DNA of 64,000 nucleotides from Massilia eburnea (GTDB lineage Bacteria > Pseudomonadota > Gammaproteobacteria > Burkholderiales > Burkholderiaceae_D): positions 306,524-370,523 of the forward strand of contig NZ_WNKX01000003.1 in assembly GCF_009720745.1 (NCBI RefSeq). Direction: 5' to 3'. The notes beneath the pieces were generated by a model. The model saw only the letters and a list, made by a program, of their open reading frames with translations. It made no database searches and was not told where the DNA came from. Shown piece by piece: positions 39,965-49,702 of this stretch. The position numbers and the translations under genes were made by a program. Position 1 is the stretch's first letter. Every line of letters starts with the position of its first letter.

Positions 39965-42772
39965 TCACTCTCCTTTTTTCGCCATCTTGGCAAGCCGCAG
40001 CGCTAGTTCTTTCGCCTTCTCTGCAACGACATCTGGGTCACTTTTGACTTGCTCATTTGCCTCACCAAACAACGACCGGTGTGTAAAGATATGACCATCC
40101 CTATCGACCTCCACGCCGGCCTTCGAACGGAAAGCTCTCTCTGCTTCACGGACCAAATCTTTGGTGTCGCCCCCTACCTTGGCGATTTCCGACCGCATTG
40201 AAGCAGACTGGTCAGGATGCGACGCAGTTCCAGAAGAAGATGGTCCAGATTTCCCGTTCTTGACATGAGAGCCATCCTTTTTGAATTGATCGGAGACGGT
40301 ATCCGCTGGAAGTTGATTAACGTTCCGCTTGTGTGAACTTTCGATGTCATCGAAACTTTGCGGAAGACTGCTGCTCGCTGACAGTTGGTGCGGAACAGAG
40401 GTGATGTTCCCAATATAGGATTCCATCTTTATCAATTCCGCCGCGCTTCCTGCGCGCTCCAATCGAAGCAGGTCCTCGAACATTCTTATGTTCCGCGGAT
40501 CCTTCGCCACGTCCTTACTGATAGACTCGCCTCGCTGATATGCTCCCGAAACACTTTCTGAGAACTCGATCTGCTTTCTCAGGTTTGCGTCTGCTCGTTC
40601 AGACCTGCTTACCGACCGAGCGAGTTTGGCGGATAGCTCATGCCCACTTCTGGAGTCCGACACAAGGGAATCAACCATCCCAGTATTTTTCGTGACCGTG
40701 TCGGAAAACGCCTTGAATTTAGCTTTGTCTTCGCTACTAAGCGCACTTGTGATAAGTTGATCTTGCTGTTGGATCGACGCCGAATAGTTCTTACGACCCA
40801 TTGCCGATATCATGGCTCCTCCGTCAACTGGAGAAATTGCGCTTGGAATACCACCACCAAAGTGCGCACTTCCACCAAATGCGACTGCCGCCACTTGCTG
40901 CTCGGTTGCACCGGTCGCCTTGGATACATTCTTCGCGATTTGCTGCAGTTCTCCTATACGTTCCCCTTCACTTTCAGTGCTTCCTGATACGGCCATTGCC
41001 GACGCGTTATGGCTAGATGTTCGCATAGAAGCATTCATCAGAACTTCGCTCAATGCAGCAGCCTTTTCATTAGAAGCAGCAGCCGACTCGGTCTTAGCAG
41101 CTGACACCGATCTGTTTGCTGCCATCACATGCTGCTGCGTGACCTTGGTATCAACCACTCTCGATACCGGTCCTTCGTTAGCGAGCGCCTTCATGGCGGT
41201 GAGCCCGCTCAATACATTGCTTGTGTACGTATTGCCGGATGAATCGTCCTGCCGTGAGCCGAAGAATGCTGAGGACCTCATAGGTGAGACCGTCACCTGG
41301 TCCATGCTCGTGTTCCCAAAATTCACGTTTCCGCTTGCCGCCGGTGTTGTGGCACTTCCAATGAGACTCTGAAAGGCCGGGACACTTCCAATTAAAGCAC
41401 TTCCAAACGTTTCCATGCGCTTCAGGCCCGCCCATGCGATGACCGGAATGCTCAACGTCAGATAGCCAACAACTGCCTCACCCGAGATGGCGTCTGAATA
41501 GATCGACGAAGAAGTCATCAACGACAAAGCTGTAGCCCCACCACCAACTGTTGCGGCCGCCTCAAGCTCTCGCGAAGAGTGGACCATCGCCATATAGTTC
41601 AGAATTGCGTAAAGAGGAGGCCAAAGCTGGATCCAGATGAGAACCGAAATGTAGTTCTTTAGCCCCATCATCGTCTCGCGGCCTCCGGTCATGAGAAGCA
41701 AGAGAACCACTATTGGGAAGATGGCGTAGACAATTGCTTCGATAGTATTTCTTATGACCGGAAGCGCTTGTTCCGCCAATTTTCCATTGTTTATCCAGGC
41801 TGCGTTTGTTTGTGCAACAGCCTGTGCGCGGCCAACGGCCAACAGCATTGAGGCCGGATCATTGACCCGTTGGCCAGCGAGCAGACTGGTGTCGTTCACT
41901 GCATTGATAAGTGCGTTCTGGCGGATCAGATCCGCAGCGCTAGCTGCTGCAGTCGCAATCCCATTTCGAATGTACGCCTGCTCCACCTGCCCAGCAATTA
42001 ACGATGCGGCGACAGTTCCAGGCAGCGTGGGATTCATTCTCTGTGCGAGCAAGGCCTGAATCCTATTCACCTGTGCGGGCAATCGTGCGTTAAGCGCTTG
42101 AAACGCTTGAGGGCACGGTGCAATTGTAGGAGTTCCCGAAGAATCAGAAATTGGTGTAAATCGAGCGGGATTTGGATTTGACATGAGCGGCCAAACGTCA
42201 CCCGAAGTCGCGAACGCTTCCGGATCGATGTCGCCGGAAGCGAGGTCGTACATAGTGCAGTTGTTGATGAAATTGATTAAGTCCGTGCGAAAGGTTGGCT
42301 CTTGAAATACGACACGACTTGCCTCTCGAATTAAACGATTGCCAAACAAGAGTCCATTCTTCTGATAGGCTAGTTCGACAGGAAGATTTGCGCGCCCAGG
42401 CAACAGCTGCATTGCTGTTTCATAGAGTTCGGTCAGCGTGTTGCCAACCGTGCTGGATAGTGACCCGAAGACGGCCAGTCCAAACGGTACGTTATCGACT
42501 ATCACCACAGCACTTGAACCCGTCTTATCGACAACTCCCACCGTTACGCGTGGAACGAAGAGGATGGAAAGAACCAGGGTTACCGAGGCAAGCCATTGCC
42601 ACCCTTGAAGCTTTTGGGGAGCAACTGCATAAGCAAAGACTGCCGAAACGAATCCGCAGAATCCCACAACTGCTAACGCGCCCTTAAAGTTATTTGCGCC
42701 AGCAATTGCAGCGACAGCATTTAATATCCCAAACAGACTGTCGCTGTTCTGGTATGCATAGATTTCCCACAT
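39965..42772 (-). CDS. traG: TraG, F-type conjugative pilus/mating-pair stabilisation protein
   Basis: 935 residues. The N-terminal half is membrane-rich (a MWEIYAYQNSDSLFGILN start, then helices around 30-70, 340-440), and the C-terminal part is polar, serine- and alanine-rich and predicted largely periplasmic. This matches the F-type TraG plan, which helps both pilus assembly and mating-pair stabilisation in the inner membrane. The protein is shorter than F TraG (about 940 residues, so near the usual). It lies 23 bp after TraH, last gene of the transfer cluster. Confidence 0.85.
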   Translation of the reverse strand: MWEIYAYQNSDSLFGILNAVAAIAGANNFKGALAVVGFCGFVSAVFAYAVAPQKLQGWQWLASVTLVLSILFVPRVTVGVVDKTGSSAVVIVDNVPFGLAVFGSLSSTVGNTLTELYETAMQLLPGRANLPVELAYQKNGLLFGNRLIREASRVVFQEPTFRTDLINFINNCTMYDLASGDIDPEAFATSGDVWPLMSNPNPARFTPISDSSGTPTIAPCPQAFQALNARLPAQVNRIQALLAQRMNPTLPGTVAASLIAGQVEQAYIRNGIATAAASAADLIRQNALINAVNDTSLLAGQRVNDPASMLLAVGRAQAVAQTNAAWINNGKLAEQALPVIRNTIEAIVYAIFPIVVLLLLMTGGRETMMGLKNYISVLIWIQLWPPLYAILNYMAMVHSSRELEAAATVGGGATALSLMTSSSIYSDAISGEAVVGYLTLSIPVIAWAGLKRMETFGSALIGSVPAFQSLIGSATTPAASGNVNFGNTSMDQVTVSPMRSSAFFGSRQDDSSGNTYTSNVLSGLTAMKALANEGPVSRVVDTKVTQQHVMAANRSVSAAKTESAAASNEKAAALSEVLMNASMRTSSHNASAMAVSGSTESEGERIGELQQIAKNVSKATGATEQQVAAVAFGGSAHFGGGIPSAISPVDGGAMISAMGRKNYSASIQQQDQLITSALSSEDKAKFKAFSDTVTKNTGMVDSLVSDSRSGHELSAKLARSVSRSERADANLRKQIEFSESVSGAYQRGESISKDVAKDPRNIRMFEDLLRLERAGSAAELIKMESYIGNITSVPHQLSASSSLPQSFDDIESSHKRNVNQLPADTVSDQFKKDGSHVKNGKSGPSSSGTASHPDQSASMRSEIAKVGGDTKDLVREAERAFRSKAGVEVDRDGHIFTHRSLFGEANEQVKSDPDVVAEKAKELALRLAKMAKKGE

Positions 42773-42795
42773 AAGAAAACTCCAATTCGCTTCTT

Positions 42796-44217
42796 CTACC
42801 GTAAATAGGCCGCACGACGGCCTAAGAGGTCCTGGATTTGCTGAGGCATGCTTGTACGAAGCTGGCGTTCGAGTTGTTCAATGCTTGTCGTAACAACGCC
42901 GATTGACCCTACTTTTTGATATAAGGCCGTCTTTTCGAGAGTTAGCTGAGCCATCATGTCTTGCACACGGCGCCGGAGTTCGCGCGATCGCGCTGCTTGT
43001 AACGAATTAAGCGTAAAGTCCTTTTCAAGGGCGTTCAATCCTATCCGCAGATTTCGCTCCAAAAACACTGACGCGTAGTCGGCGGCAATAACATCACGAA
43101 ATCGCATGATTAGGTTGTCGGTCACGCTTACCGCAGGCACGGTAGCTCCTACCGACAGCATTCGATAGACCGGTTCAGTGGTCTGATTGACGAACCCGAT
43201 TTCCGGCGAGTCATTCGGGATAGGAGTCCGAGTCATGATCTTCTCGGAAATCGAGCGCATCAGACGCTCCACCTTCACAGTGAACGGCGTATGGACGTAA
43301 CTGGCATCGATTGAAACTTCGTCACACTCGGTGTAGTTGTTACACCTGAGCATCTCCTGCCTAACGCCACCGCCAGGAGCATCGGCGCTGCCATAGAGAA
43401 GCCTGTTAATCGATGTAAGTGTCGGCGCAATGGGATTAGGGTCGCGCGGTCCTTCGTAATAGATCACTGTCCCCACCATGCTCATGATCATCTCTCGCTC
43501 TTGATCATCGAGATTCGTTCCGGCCAGTTTTAGCGCCTTCCACGTAAGGTTTCCAACAAATGGTGCCTTGTTCCGGACCAGCGGATCGCTGGAACTCCGC
43601 GCGCTGCTCATTACGGAGCTCTTGTTCGATTGGCAGCGCACTCGGGCAGCTGCATAATCCGACTCCAACCCCATCGCAACGGCCAGATCCTCGCAGACCT
43701 TATCCGTGCTGACCCCAGTGGCCTCCATCGCCGAACTCACGAGAGACTTGGCTGTATTGCACGTGCTGATGTTTGCGTTTGTCAGCATGCTCTCCAGGTT
43801 CTTGGTCCATTTCGTTACCCCACCCAAGAGCGGAGAGACGGATTCGAGCGCGAGCTGGAAGGCCACGCCCGGGAGCGCAGCGGTTATGTTCTTCAGCATA
43901 TTCTTGAACTCGGTGGCCGAGATATGCGAGAAAGAACCACCGAATACGTCAATGCCCCCGCAGCCGGCGCGCGCCTCGGGAAAGTCAATCGCAACCAACT
44001 GGTACGTCTTGTTTTGCGTGCGAAGCATCATGCTCCCGCCGGTATACGTGTTATACACTTGCCCCCGGAAGGCACCTGGCGCAGTGTAGTTCCCGATCGC
44101 TCCCAAGTCGTTGAACATCTTATTGACTTCCGAATTGAGGTCACCAGCCAGACTAACTCCAGGCAACACCGTGCCGACAAATGCCGCAGCCGCAAGTACG
44201 TTATTCAAAGTGTCCAT
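42796..44217 (-). CDS. traH: TraH, conjugal pilus assembly protein
   Basis: 473 residues with a signal-like start, GYNT-like beta-rich first third (MLRTQNKTYQLVAIDFPEARAGCGGIDVFGGSFSH, with the CGGIDxFxGxFS motif typical of TraH) and a long coiled C-terminal half. An AAGGAGGTGG site precedes the ATG at 44217. TraH is a periplasmic component needed for pilus extension, working with TraF, TraW, TraU and TrbC. It follows traF by 12 bp. Confidence 0.9.
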   Translation of the reverse strand: MDTLNNVLAAAAFVGTVLPGVSLAGDLNSEVNKMFNDLGAIGNYTAPGAFRGQVYNTYTGGSMMLRTQNKTYQLVAIDFPEARAGCGGIDVFGGSFSHISATEFKNMLKNITAALPGVAFQLALESVSPLLGGVTKWTKNLESMLTNANISTCNTAKSLVSSAMEATGVSTDKVCEDLAVAMGLESDYAAARVRCQSNKSSVMSSARSSSDPLVRNKAPFVGNLTWKALKLAGTNLDDQEREMIMSMVGTVIYYEGPRDPNPIAPTLTSINRLLYGSADAPGGGVRQEMLRCNNYTECDEVSIDASYVHTPFTVKVERLMRSISEKIMTRTPIPNDSPEIGFVNQTTEPVYRMLSVGATVPAVSVTDNLIMRFRDVIAADYASVFLERNLRIGLNALEKDFTLNSLQAARSRELRRRVQDMMAQLTLEKTALYQKVGSIGVVTTSIEQLERQLRTSMPQQIQDLLGRRAAYLR

Positions 44218-44229
44218 CGTTCCACCTCC

Positions 44230-45078
44230 TTAGTTCGGCCAGAACAGGCCTGCCTGCGATGCCATGCTCCGCTGTCTGTCTGTTAGGGCCATGATCCGTT
44301 CCACTAACTGGGACTCCGACAGCACCCCAAAACCCACCGGTAATATCCGGCCTGTGAAGGGCTCTGCCAGAAAAACAGCGGGTACCTGTGCCACCTTCAG
44401 TGCGCGAACAATTCCGTTATCAGCCCGTGCCATCGGCAGCGAAGGAATCGAACCACCATCGACGCTGACCGCGATCAAAGGAAAGCTGTAGCGCTGGCGG
44501 AAAGCATTCAATAACGGGGCCATCTTGTGGCAATACCCGCAGTCGCCACGGAAGAAGAAGATCAGCGCATGGTCATTGGCGAGTGCCGCAAGGGTGCTTC
44601 CGCGTGTGCGCGCCTGACTCTCTTCATAGGCTTCCAACGCGCTGGCATTGACCGGCCGGCCCCGCGTCGACGGATCAAGGTCGGGGTTCGCCCAGGCGAT
44701 ACGTTGTGCCAGATCGGCAAACTGGGATGCATTGCGGACCACCCGCGATTCGAGCTCCATGTACCGCCGGACGTTCTCCTCCGTGGGACGGATAATGGCT
44801 ATCGCGCGGACTTCCTCGACTTCGCGCTGCAGTTGACGAAATCGCTCAAGTTCCGGCCGAACCGCCGGAGTCGCTAGAGCACTTCGCGGGCTGACCTTCG
44901 GAAGCGGCTTCACGGGCAAGTCGGCCAATGGGTCATCGTAGAAGTGCCAACCGCGCCGACTTGGAGTTTCGGAGGAAATGCCAACGAAAGCGGTCTGCCG
45001 GGCCAGTTCTTCTCCGGGTTGGGCCAGAGCTATTCCAGCATGCAGGCAGGCCAGCCAGGCAAAAATCGTGAGCTTCAT
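44230..45078 (-). CDS. traF: TraF, thioredoxin-like conjugal transfer protein
   Basis: Signal peptide MKLTIFAWLACLHAGIALAQ; 282 residues from the ATG at 45078. The C-terminal thioredoxin domain has the active motif CGYC in FRGDCGYCHKMAPLL (about residue 178). F-type TraF is a periplasmic protein needed for pilus assembly, probably helping disulfide formation in TraN, TraU and TraH. The start overlaps the end of the upstream gene by 4 bp. Confidence 0.85.
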   Translation of the reverse strand: MKLTIFAWLACLHAGIALAQPGEELARQTAFVGISSETPSRRGWHFYDDPLADLPVKPLPKVSPRSALATPAVRPELERFRQLQREVEEVRAIAIIRPTEENVRRYMELESRVVRNASQFADLAQRIAWANPDLDPSTRGRPVNASALEAYEESQARTRGSTLAALANDHALIFFFRGDCGYCHKMAPLLNAFRQRYSFPLIAVSVDGGSIPSLPMARADNGIVRALKVAQVPAVFLAEPFTGRILPVGFGVLSESQLVERIMALTDRQRSMASQAGLFWPN

Positions 45079-45470
45079 GGCTGCTCCGGCCTTTCCAAGC
45101 TGCGCGGAGGCATCCCTGTTCTGCAGTAGTTGATGCCAAATTCGACCGTCTGTCGCTTGGCGGGCGCGCCCTGCCCCAGCTGCACGCCGTCCTGCCAAAA
45201 CAGGACGGACAGGCGGCGACATCCCTCTTCCGCATAGCGGATAAGCGTCGTGACGTCGACGTTAATTGGATCAGCGGTCTTGAACTGCCGTCCGATGGCG
45301 TCCGCAATCTGGCCGGTAAGGCGTCCATGGGCCTCACCAGCTGGAGCATCAATGGCCTCAATCAGCAGTGGCCGGACTTCCTCTACAGGCCGCCGATACA
45401 CTCCACCGCCTTGTCCCAGCGCGGAAAAGTTGGCTAACGCCATCAAACCACAAAGCACAGGTTTCAGCAT
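45075..45470 (-). CDS. Periplasmic protein of unknown function between TraN and TraF
   Basis: 131 residues from the ATG at 45470 with a GGAGGGGGAAATG site. It starts with a hydrophobic signal-like segment (MLKPVLCGLMALANFSALG), then has a VRPLLIEAIDAPAGEAHGRL segment, two cysteines and a GINYCRTGMPPR end. Its start overlaps the end of traN and its stop overlaps traF, so it is translationally embedded in the operon. No known F-type protein of this size sits here in my memory; it may be an assembly factor specific to this lineage. Confidence 0.6.
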   Translation of the reverse strand: MLKPVLCGLMALANFSALGQGGGVYRRPVEEVRPLLIEAIDAPAGEAHGRLTGQIADAIGRQFKTADPINVDVTTLIRYAEEGCRRLSVLFWQDGVQLGQGAPAKRQTVEFGINYCRTGMPPRSLERPEQP

Positions 45471-46777
45471 TTCCCCCTCCCAAAATAACAAGTCGGGGCG
45501 CGCGCGCTGGCCGCAGCTTGGATTGCGCTCGCCGCCGGAATGGTCGGCACAATCGAGGCGTAAAACTCCGTCAGGTCCATGCGCGAAAAGTCCAGCGCCT
45601 GCAATTGCGCCACCGTGAATCCCGAGCAGGACGGGTTCTGTGCTCCGCCCCACCCGATTCCCAGTTGCGCACGGCCCTGTTCATTCAGGATGCGCGCCAA
45701 TTTCGAGTTGAAACAGCACTTCGATGTCGTGTGCTCGATGCAACTGACGCATTTGCCCAGGACTCGGATGCATTTCGAGCACCAGGTACCAATCGACCGG
45801 CACAGCCGGGCGCCCTCTTTCATGGCGAGCTTTCCTTCCTCCTCATTGCAGGACATCATCGACATCACCACATAGAAGATCACGGCGATCGCCAGTGTCC
45901 AGGGCGTGATGGCGATGACGATGGAATCGCCTGCCATGAGGGTGACAGAGCCCGCCGGCAGCGCCGCGCCATTGACGGCCACGGTGACGCCGTAGGTCGA
46001 GAATGCACCCGAAAATCCACTCCCCATCAACAAAGATTTGAAGCCCTGCATGATGAAGCTCCGGTTGTTCGAGTTCATCAGGATGTCGAATACCAGCCGC
46101 GATCCGGTTCCGAATAGCGACTGGTTGTGGAACCCGGCACCGGCGCTGTCGGTGCCACAGCAGTTCTTGAGCAACCGGTCACGGCAACGGTTATCCTCCC
46201 CACTGAACACGCGCATCGTCGCCGGATCGAGATACACGCCGGCCTCGCGCGCGGCTTCAAGGTAGCTCATCGCCTTGGCAAAGTCGGGATCATTCATGCT
46301 GGAGGTGTCAAAACAACGGGCTCCAAGGCAGAACGCGGTCGGCGTGCACGGGCCGCTGGCCGGGCACCCTGAGTACATGGCGGTCAACCCTGATTCCGCC
46401 GTCAGCGGATCTCGCGCAACGGCACTGGCGCCCGCCACCTGCGGATCTCCCGGCGTGACAGGCGGGCGCGGGATAGCAGCCGACGTCGCGGCATTGCGCT
46501 GTCCCTCGCAGATCGGGTCCCCAGGCATGGCCGCGCAAAGCATCAGCCGGGCCCTTGCCTCCGTCGCCAGGTCGGTCCGGCCATACAATGCCGTCTCCGG
46601 AGGCACCGTCGTGTAGCCGGGAACCACCGCCGAGGCCGATGTTGCGTTGACCCCGCCACGCACCACTGCGTTCGCCGCGCGCGCCGCGGCAAGATCCGCG
46701 TCCGTCTGGGCCAGCACCATGTGGCTTTGTGTCGAGAGGAAGCTGCAGGCGACAACAAGGGCGACAATCCGACGCAT
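45464..46777 (-). CDS. traN: TraN, mating-pair stabilisation protein
   Basis: The ATG at 46777 (MRRIVALVVACSFLS signal peptide) follows the trbC stop at a distance of 2 bases. The protein is cysteine-rich (at least 20 cysteines; CRDRLLKNCCGTD, WCSKCIRVLGKCVSCIEHTTSKCC and others), as in TraN, an outer-membrane adhesin that contacts the recipient cell. At 437 residues it is shorter than F TraN (about 600). The disulfide need is consistent with DsbC and TraF in the same operon. Confidence 0.8.
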   Translation of the reverse strand: MRRIVALVVACSFLSTQSHMVLAQTDADLAAARAANAVVRGGVNATSASAVVPGYTTVPPETALYGRTDLATEARARLMLCAAMPGDPICEGQRNAATSAAIPRPPVTPGDPQVAGASAVARDPLTAESGLTAMYSGCPASGPCTPTAFCLGARCFDTSSMNDPDFAKAMSYLEAAREAGVYLDPATMRVFSGEDNRCRDRLLKNCCGTDSAGAGFHNQSLFGTGSRLVFDILMNSNNRSFIMQGFKSLLMGSGFSGAFSTYGVTVAVNGAALPAGSVTLMAGDSIVIAITPWTLAIAVIFYVVMSMMSCNEEEGKLAMKEGARLCRSIGTWCSKCIRVLGKCVSCIEHTTSKCCFNSKLARILNEQGRAQLGIGWGGAQNPSCSGFTVAQLQALDFSRMDLTEFYASIVPTIPAASAIQAAASARAPTCYFGRGKC

Positions 46778-46779
46778 GA

Positions 46780-47475
46780 TCACTCCCGAAGGCGTTGGAG
46801 AAGCACTTGGGCTTCGCGCTGCGCGCTGGACGAATGGGTTTCGATCCATTCGAGCGCATAGGCGATAGTCACGTCACCCGCCAGCGTGACGTAGGAAGAC
46901 ACAGGTACGCAGCTGGCATCCGCGCAGCTCTGAGCCTGCGTGCCGTCACGTAAGAGCACGAACGTCGGAACCTGGCTCACGCCAAAACGGTCGAATCCTT
47001 GCGGATCGATCTGCAGCGCAGTTTTGCGCTCTCCGAGCAACTGGCGCACAGCCAGCGCCGTCTTGACCATGGAACCGTCCTTCAAGCCTCGCAGCACGAG
47101 GACGGCCCGCGTACGTTCCCCCTGTTCAATCAACTTGCGCAGCGCCCCCTCGGGCATCGCAAGGCTGACGAAGACGAGCAACTGTGGTCCGTGCTCTAGG
47201 ACACGGCCGTCGGCGGAAATGCCCGCCGCCTCGAACCCGCGTGCGACAGATGCCACATCGACCGGCGCGCCCTGCAGTGGCTTCGGCAAGCGGTCGAGCC
47301 TTGGGGCACCGGTAACCTGGCCTGACTTCGGTGCGCCTGACTGCACTGGTGTCGCGGCGCCTGCAGCCCCGTTCCCGGCAAAGCCTGGCTGCGCCACACC
47401 GAGGCATAGGCCTGCAACAGGGACCGCCAGCAGCGCCTTCCAGGATTTCTGGGAGATTGCGTTAGTAGCCAACAC
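46780..47475 (-). CDS. trbC: TrbC, type-F conjugative transfer protein
   Basis: The GTG at 47475, overlapping the end of traU by 14 bp with an AAAAGGA site, starts a secreted 231-residue protein (signal peptide SWKALLAVPVAGLCLGVAQ, mature after FAG). It contains LLVFVSLAMPEGALRKLIEQG and a VPTFVLLRDG segment, which match type-F TrbC, a periplasmic partner of TraW, TraU and TraN needed for pilus assembly. The first ATG-free start is supported by the overlap geometry. Confidence 0.8.
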   Translation of the reverse strand: MLATNAISQKSWKALLAVPVAGLCLGVAQPGFAGNGAAGAATPVQSGAPKSGQVTGAPRLDRLPKPLQGAPVDVASVARGFEAAGISADGRVLEHGPQLLVFVSLAMPEGALRKLIEQGERTRAVLVLRGLKDGSMVKTALAVRQLLGERKTALQIDPQGFDRFGVSQVPTFVLLRDGTQAQSCADASCVPVSSYVTLAGDVTIAYALEWIETHSSSAQREAQVLLQRLRE

Positions 47476-48517
47476 AGCAGTTCCTTTTTCTGAAGAGTAT
47501 GAATGCAAAATCCTCGCCCTTGACCGGATATTCCTTGCCTGCGCCCCACAGCACGGTGGTTCGCCCGAACGGCTGGCAACAACGCCCAAGGATCTTGCCG
47601 GTGCTGGGAATCGGGAAGGTCAGCTGGGTCTTGTAGGCAGCCTTGTCCATCACCGGGAGGAAGTACGGACCGCACAGACCGGCCGCACCATGACTTCCCC
47701 AGGCCAGCAGTTCGCGGTGCATCTTGGCGGTTAGCCGCTGCATCAGCAATTCGGCCGTCCGTACACCACCGAGGTGATAGATGTTGTGCCCGTCCAGCGG
47801 GTAAAGGCTACCCTGGCACCCGGCGCACCAGAACAATTCCGACCGTGCAAACCCCGCCGTGGCGGCGACGCAATCGGCCGCGCAGGCTGCCAGGGCGACG
47901 GGATTGGCAAACAGCGCGGCCTCGGGATTGAGAATCAGTGTCAGCTCATCGTCATTCCACAGCGGGTCAACCTCCGTGAGGTAGGCCAGATCGAACGATG
48001 CGCGCTCCAGGCATGGAAAGTCCGCCACCACCTGCAGCCAGTACAGCACGGGATTCACATAAAAATGGGCCTGGTAAAAGCTGTTCTGATCACCTGTGCC
48101 ATCGGTATAGCGACCGGCATCCGGCGCCGCGATCCCAGGATTCAGGTCAACACCACCCAGCGAGACCAGGCAAAACGAACGGCGCACCACCTCCACGTGC
48201 CGGGCCGGCTCCCAGAACCCAATCGACAAGCCAACAGTTGGATTGACGCCGCAACTGCAAATGGGTGAAGCGGGATTCCTAATGTCTTCCTGGCCACCGA
48301 TACTGGCCAGCGTGCCCCCACCCAGGGAGATCGGCATGATGCAACTCCAGCAGATATCGGTAATCGGATTTGGGAATCGCCCTTGGCATGTTGTCACGCC
48401 GGCAGCATTGGCCGTGGCCGCCATCAGGCCAAGCAGCAACGTCGCCCCCACCCGCACCAGTGCGCGCGAGAGCATGGTCATTCCCCCAAATTTCGTCCCA
48501 AACAAAGGCAGCTTCAT
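47462..48517 (-). CDS. traU: TraU, conjugal DNA transfer protein
   Basis: 351 residues with a cysteine-containing, secreted start (VGATLLLGLMAATANA) and TCQGRFPNPITDICWSCIMPISLGG, the hallmark of TraU. Many further cysteines and the NPVLYWLQVVADFPCLE region follow. TraU is periplasmic and needed for DNA transfer more than for pilus formation. The TAA stop overlaps the trbC start by 14 bp. Confidence 0.9.
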   Translation of the reverse strand: MKLPLFGTKFGGMTMLSRALVRVGATLLLGLMAATANAAGVTTCQGRFPNPITDICWSCIMPISLGGGTLASIGGQEDIRNPASPICSCGVNPTVGLSIGFWEPARHVEVVRRSFCLVSLGGVDLNPGIAAPDAGRYTDGTGDQNSFYQAHFYVNPVLYWLQVVADFPCLERASFDLAYLTEVDPLWNDDELTLILNPEAALFANPVALAACAADCVAATAGFARSELFWCAGCQGSLYPLDGHNIYHLGGVRTAELLMQRLTAKMHRELLAWGSHGAAGLCGPYFLPVMDKAAYKTQLTFPIPSTGKILGRCCQPFGRTTVLWGAGKEYPVKGEDFAFILFRKRNCCVGY

Positions 48518-48535
48518 CGCGTCTCTCCTTCCCTG

Positions 48536-49168
48536 TCATGAGGCCGGGACAAGTTCGTCAACCCGCAACCGCCGCCCCTCCTGCGACACCATGGCCGGCA
48601 CCCGCTCGATCCGCAGGCGCTTCACCAGTACGCCCCGCTGGTCGAAATACACGGGTATCTTCCAGCGCCGCATCAGGTCGAGATACGAGCCACCGACCAG
48701 CACCGGCTTGATCCGCGCCGATTCCCCTTTTGCCAAGCGTTCTGCCAATGCGACCTGGCGCTCATCGCGACCGTCAAAGAAAAACAGCCTGCGGCTCATT
48801 GAAACAATATCGAGCGGATTGGCACGTGTTCCCGCGGCAAACAACATACGTCCACTGCCATCAGCGATATTCCGGTCCAGCACATAGGTCGGATCGACAT
48901 AGAACGTCCGCGGCATGGTCACGACTGGGAGCTGCAACGGTGGTGGCGCCAAAACGGACTGCTTTCCACGTGAAACAATCTGCTCTTGAATACGCGCCAG
49001 CTCCCCGCTTTGCTCCTTGGCACGCAGGCGCGCTTCGATCATCTTCAACAAGTGTTCCTCGGCGATGGGATAGGTCGGTCCGACCACGCCGAGCGACTCG
49101 GCGCAGGCCATGCGACAAACGCCCCCGCAGCCCAAAGCGAAGAGGCACAGGATCGACAAACGTTTCAT
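48536..49168 (-). CDS. traW: TraW, conjugal pilus assembly protein
   Basis: 210 residues with a Sec signal peptide (ILCLFALGCGGVCRMACA). It contains FYVDPTYVLDRNIADGSGRML and the ANPLDIVSM block typical of TraW, which works with TrbC as one periplasmic complex. It is 18 bp before traU in transcription order. The motif RLLFFDGRDERQV-like region (RRLFFFDGRDERQV) is also diagnostic. Confidence 0.88.
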   Translation of the reverse strand: MKRLSILCLFALGCGGVCRMACAESLGVVGPTYPIAEEHLLKMIEARLRAKEQSGELARIQEQIVSRGKQSVLAPPPLQLPVVTMPRTFYVDPTYVLDRNIADGSGRMLFAAGTRANPLDIVSMSRRLFFFDGRDERQVALAERLAKGESARIKPVLVGGSYLDLMRRWKIPVYFDQRGVLVKRLRIERVPAMVSQEGRRLRVDELVPAS

Positions 49169-49177
49169 CGCTATCCC

Positions 49178-49702
49178 CTAGAAAATCGGGTGTACCACCG
49201 CGATCACATCGCTGGCATGCACCAGTCCACTGATGCGATAGCGCGAGTCGAAGCTATCCGGACTTGTCCCCTGCATGTAAAAGTAGTGCGGCGGGATGAC
49301 GCTGGGTTCGATCGGCTCCAATGGAAGCTTGCCTGCCATCGCAAACAGCTTGGCCTGACCGACGTCAATGCCATTGACCAGCACGCGCCGCCCTTCAACG
49401 CGCACCTGGTCGCCTTCGATACCTGCCACGCGCTTGAAGAACGGCTGCCGTGCAAGACCGGGGAAATGCCTGGTCGCGGCGCCGCCAAACGCATAGATGA
49501 CATAGTCACCACGTGCGATCACGCCTGTTCGCCGCTCTATGAAGGCCACCGTGTAGGGTAAGCTGGGCGTCACGTTGAATAGCAGCGGAACATGCGGGAC
49601 CGGGTCGATGAAGATGCGCGCCGCCGCCAGCGCCCAGATCAGGGCGAGCGGCAGGTACAGATACCAGCGCTGCCGGGCATGAGTCAGGAAATTGCGCATC
49701 AT
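49178..49702 (-). CDS. traF: S26-family conjugative transfer signal peptidase (TraF/TrhF-like)
   Basis: The ATG at 49702 overlaps the end of trbI by 4 bp (ATGA). After an N-terminal membrane helix (LYLPLALIWALAAARIFI) comes the serine box NVTPSLPYTV, the lysine box FFKRVAGIEGDQV and the C-terminal DSFDSRYRISGLV, which is the S26 layout with serine and lysine catalytic residues present. In conjugation systems this peptidase processes pilin or other transfer proteins at the periplasmic side. 174 residues. Note that it is distinct from the thioredoxin-like TraF in the same operon. Confidence 0.85.
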   Translation of the reverse strand: MMRNFLTHARQRWYLYLPLALIWALAAARIFIDPVPHVPLLFNVTPSLPYTVAFIERRTGVIARGDYVIYAFGGAATRHFPGLARQPFFKRVAGIEGDQVRVEGRRVLVNGIDVGQAKLFAMAGKLPLEPIEPSVIPPHYFYMQGTSPDSFDSRYRISGLVHASDVIAVVHPIF

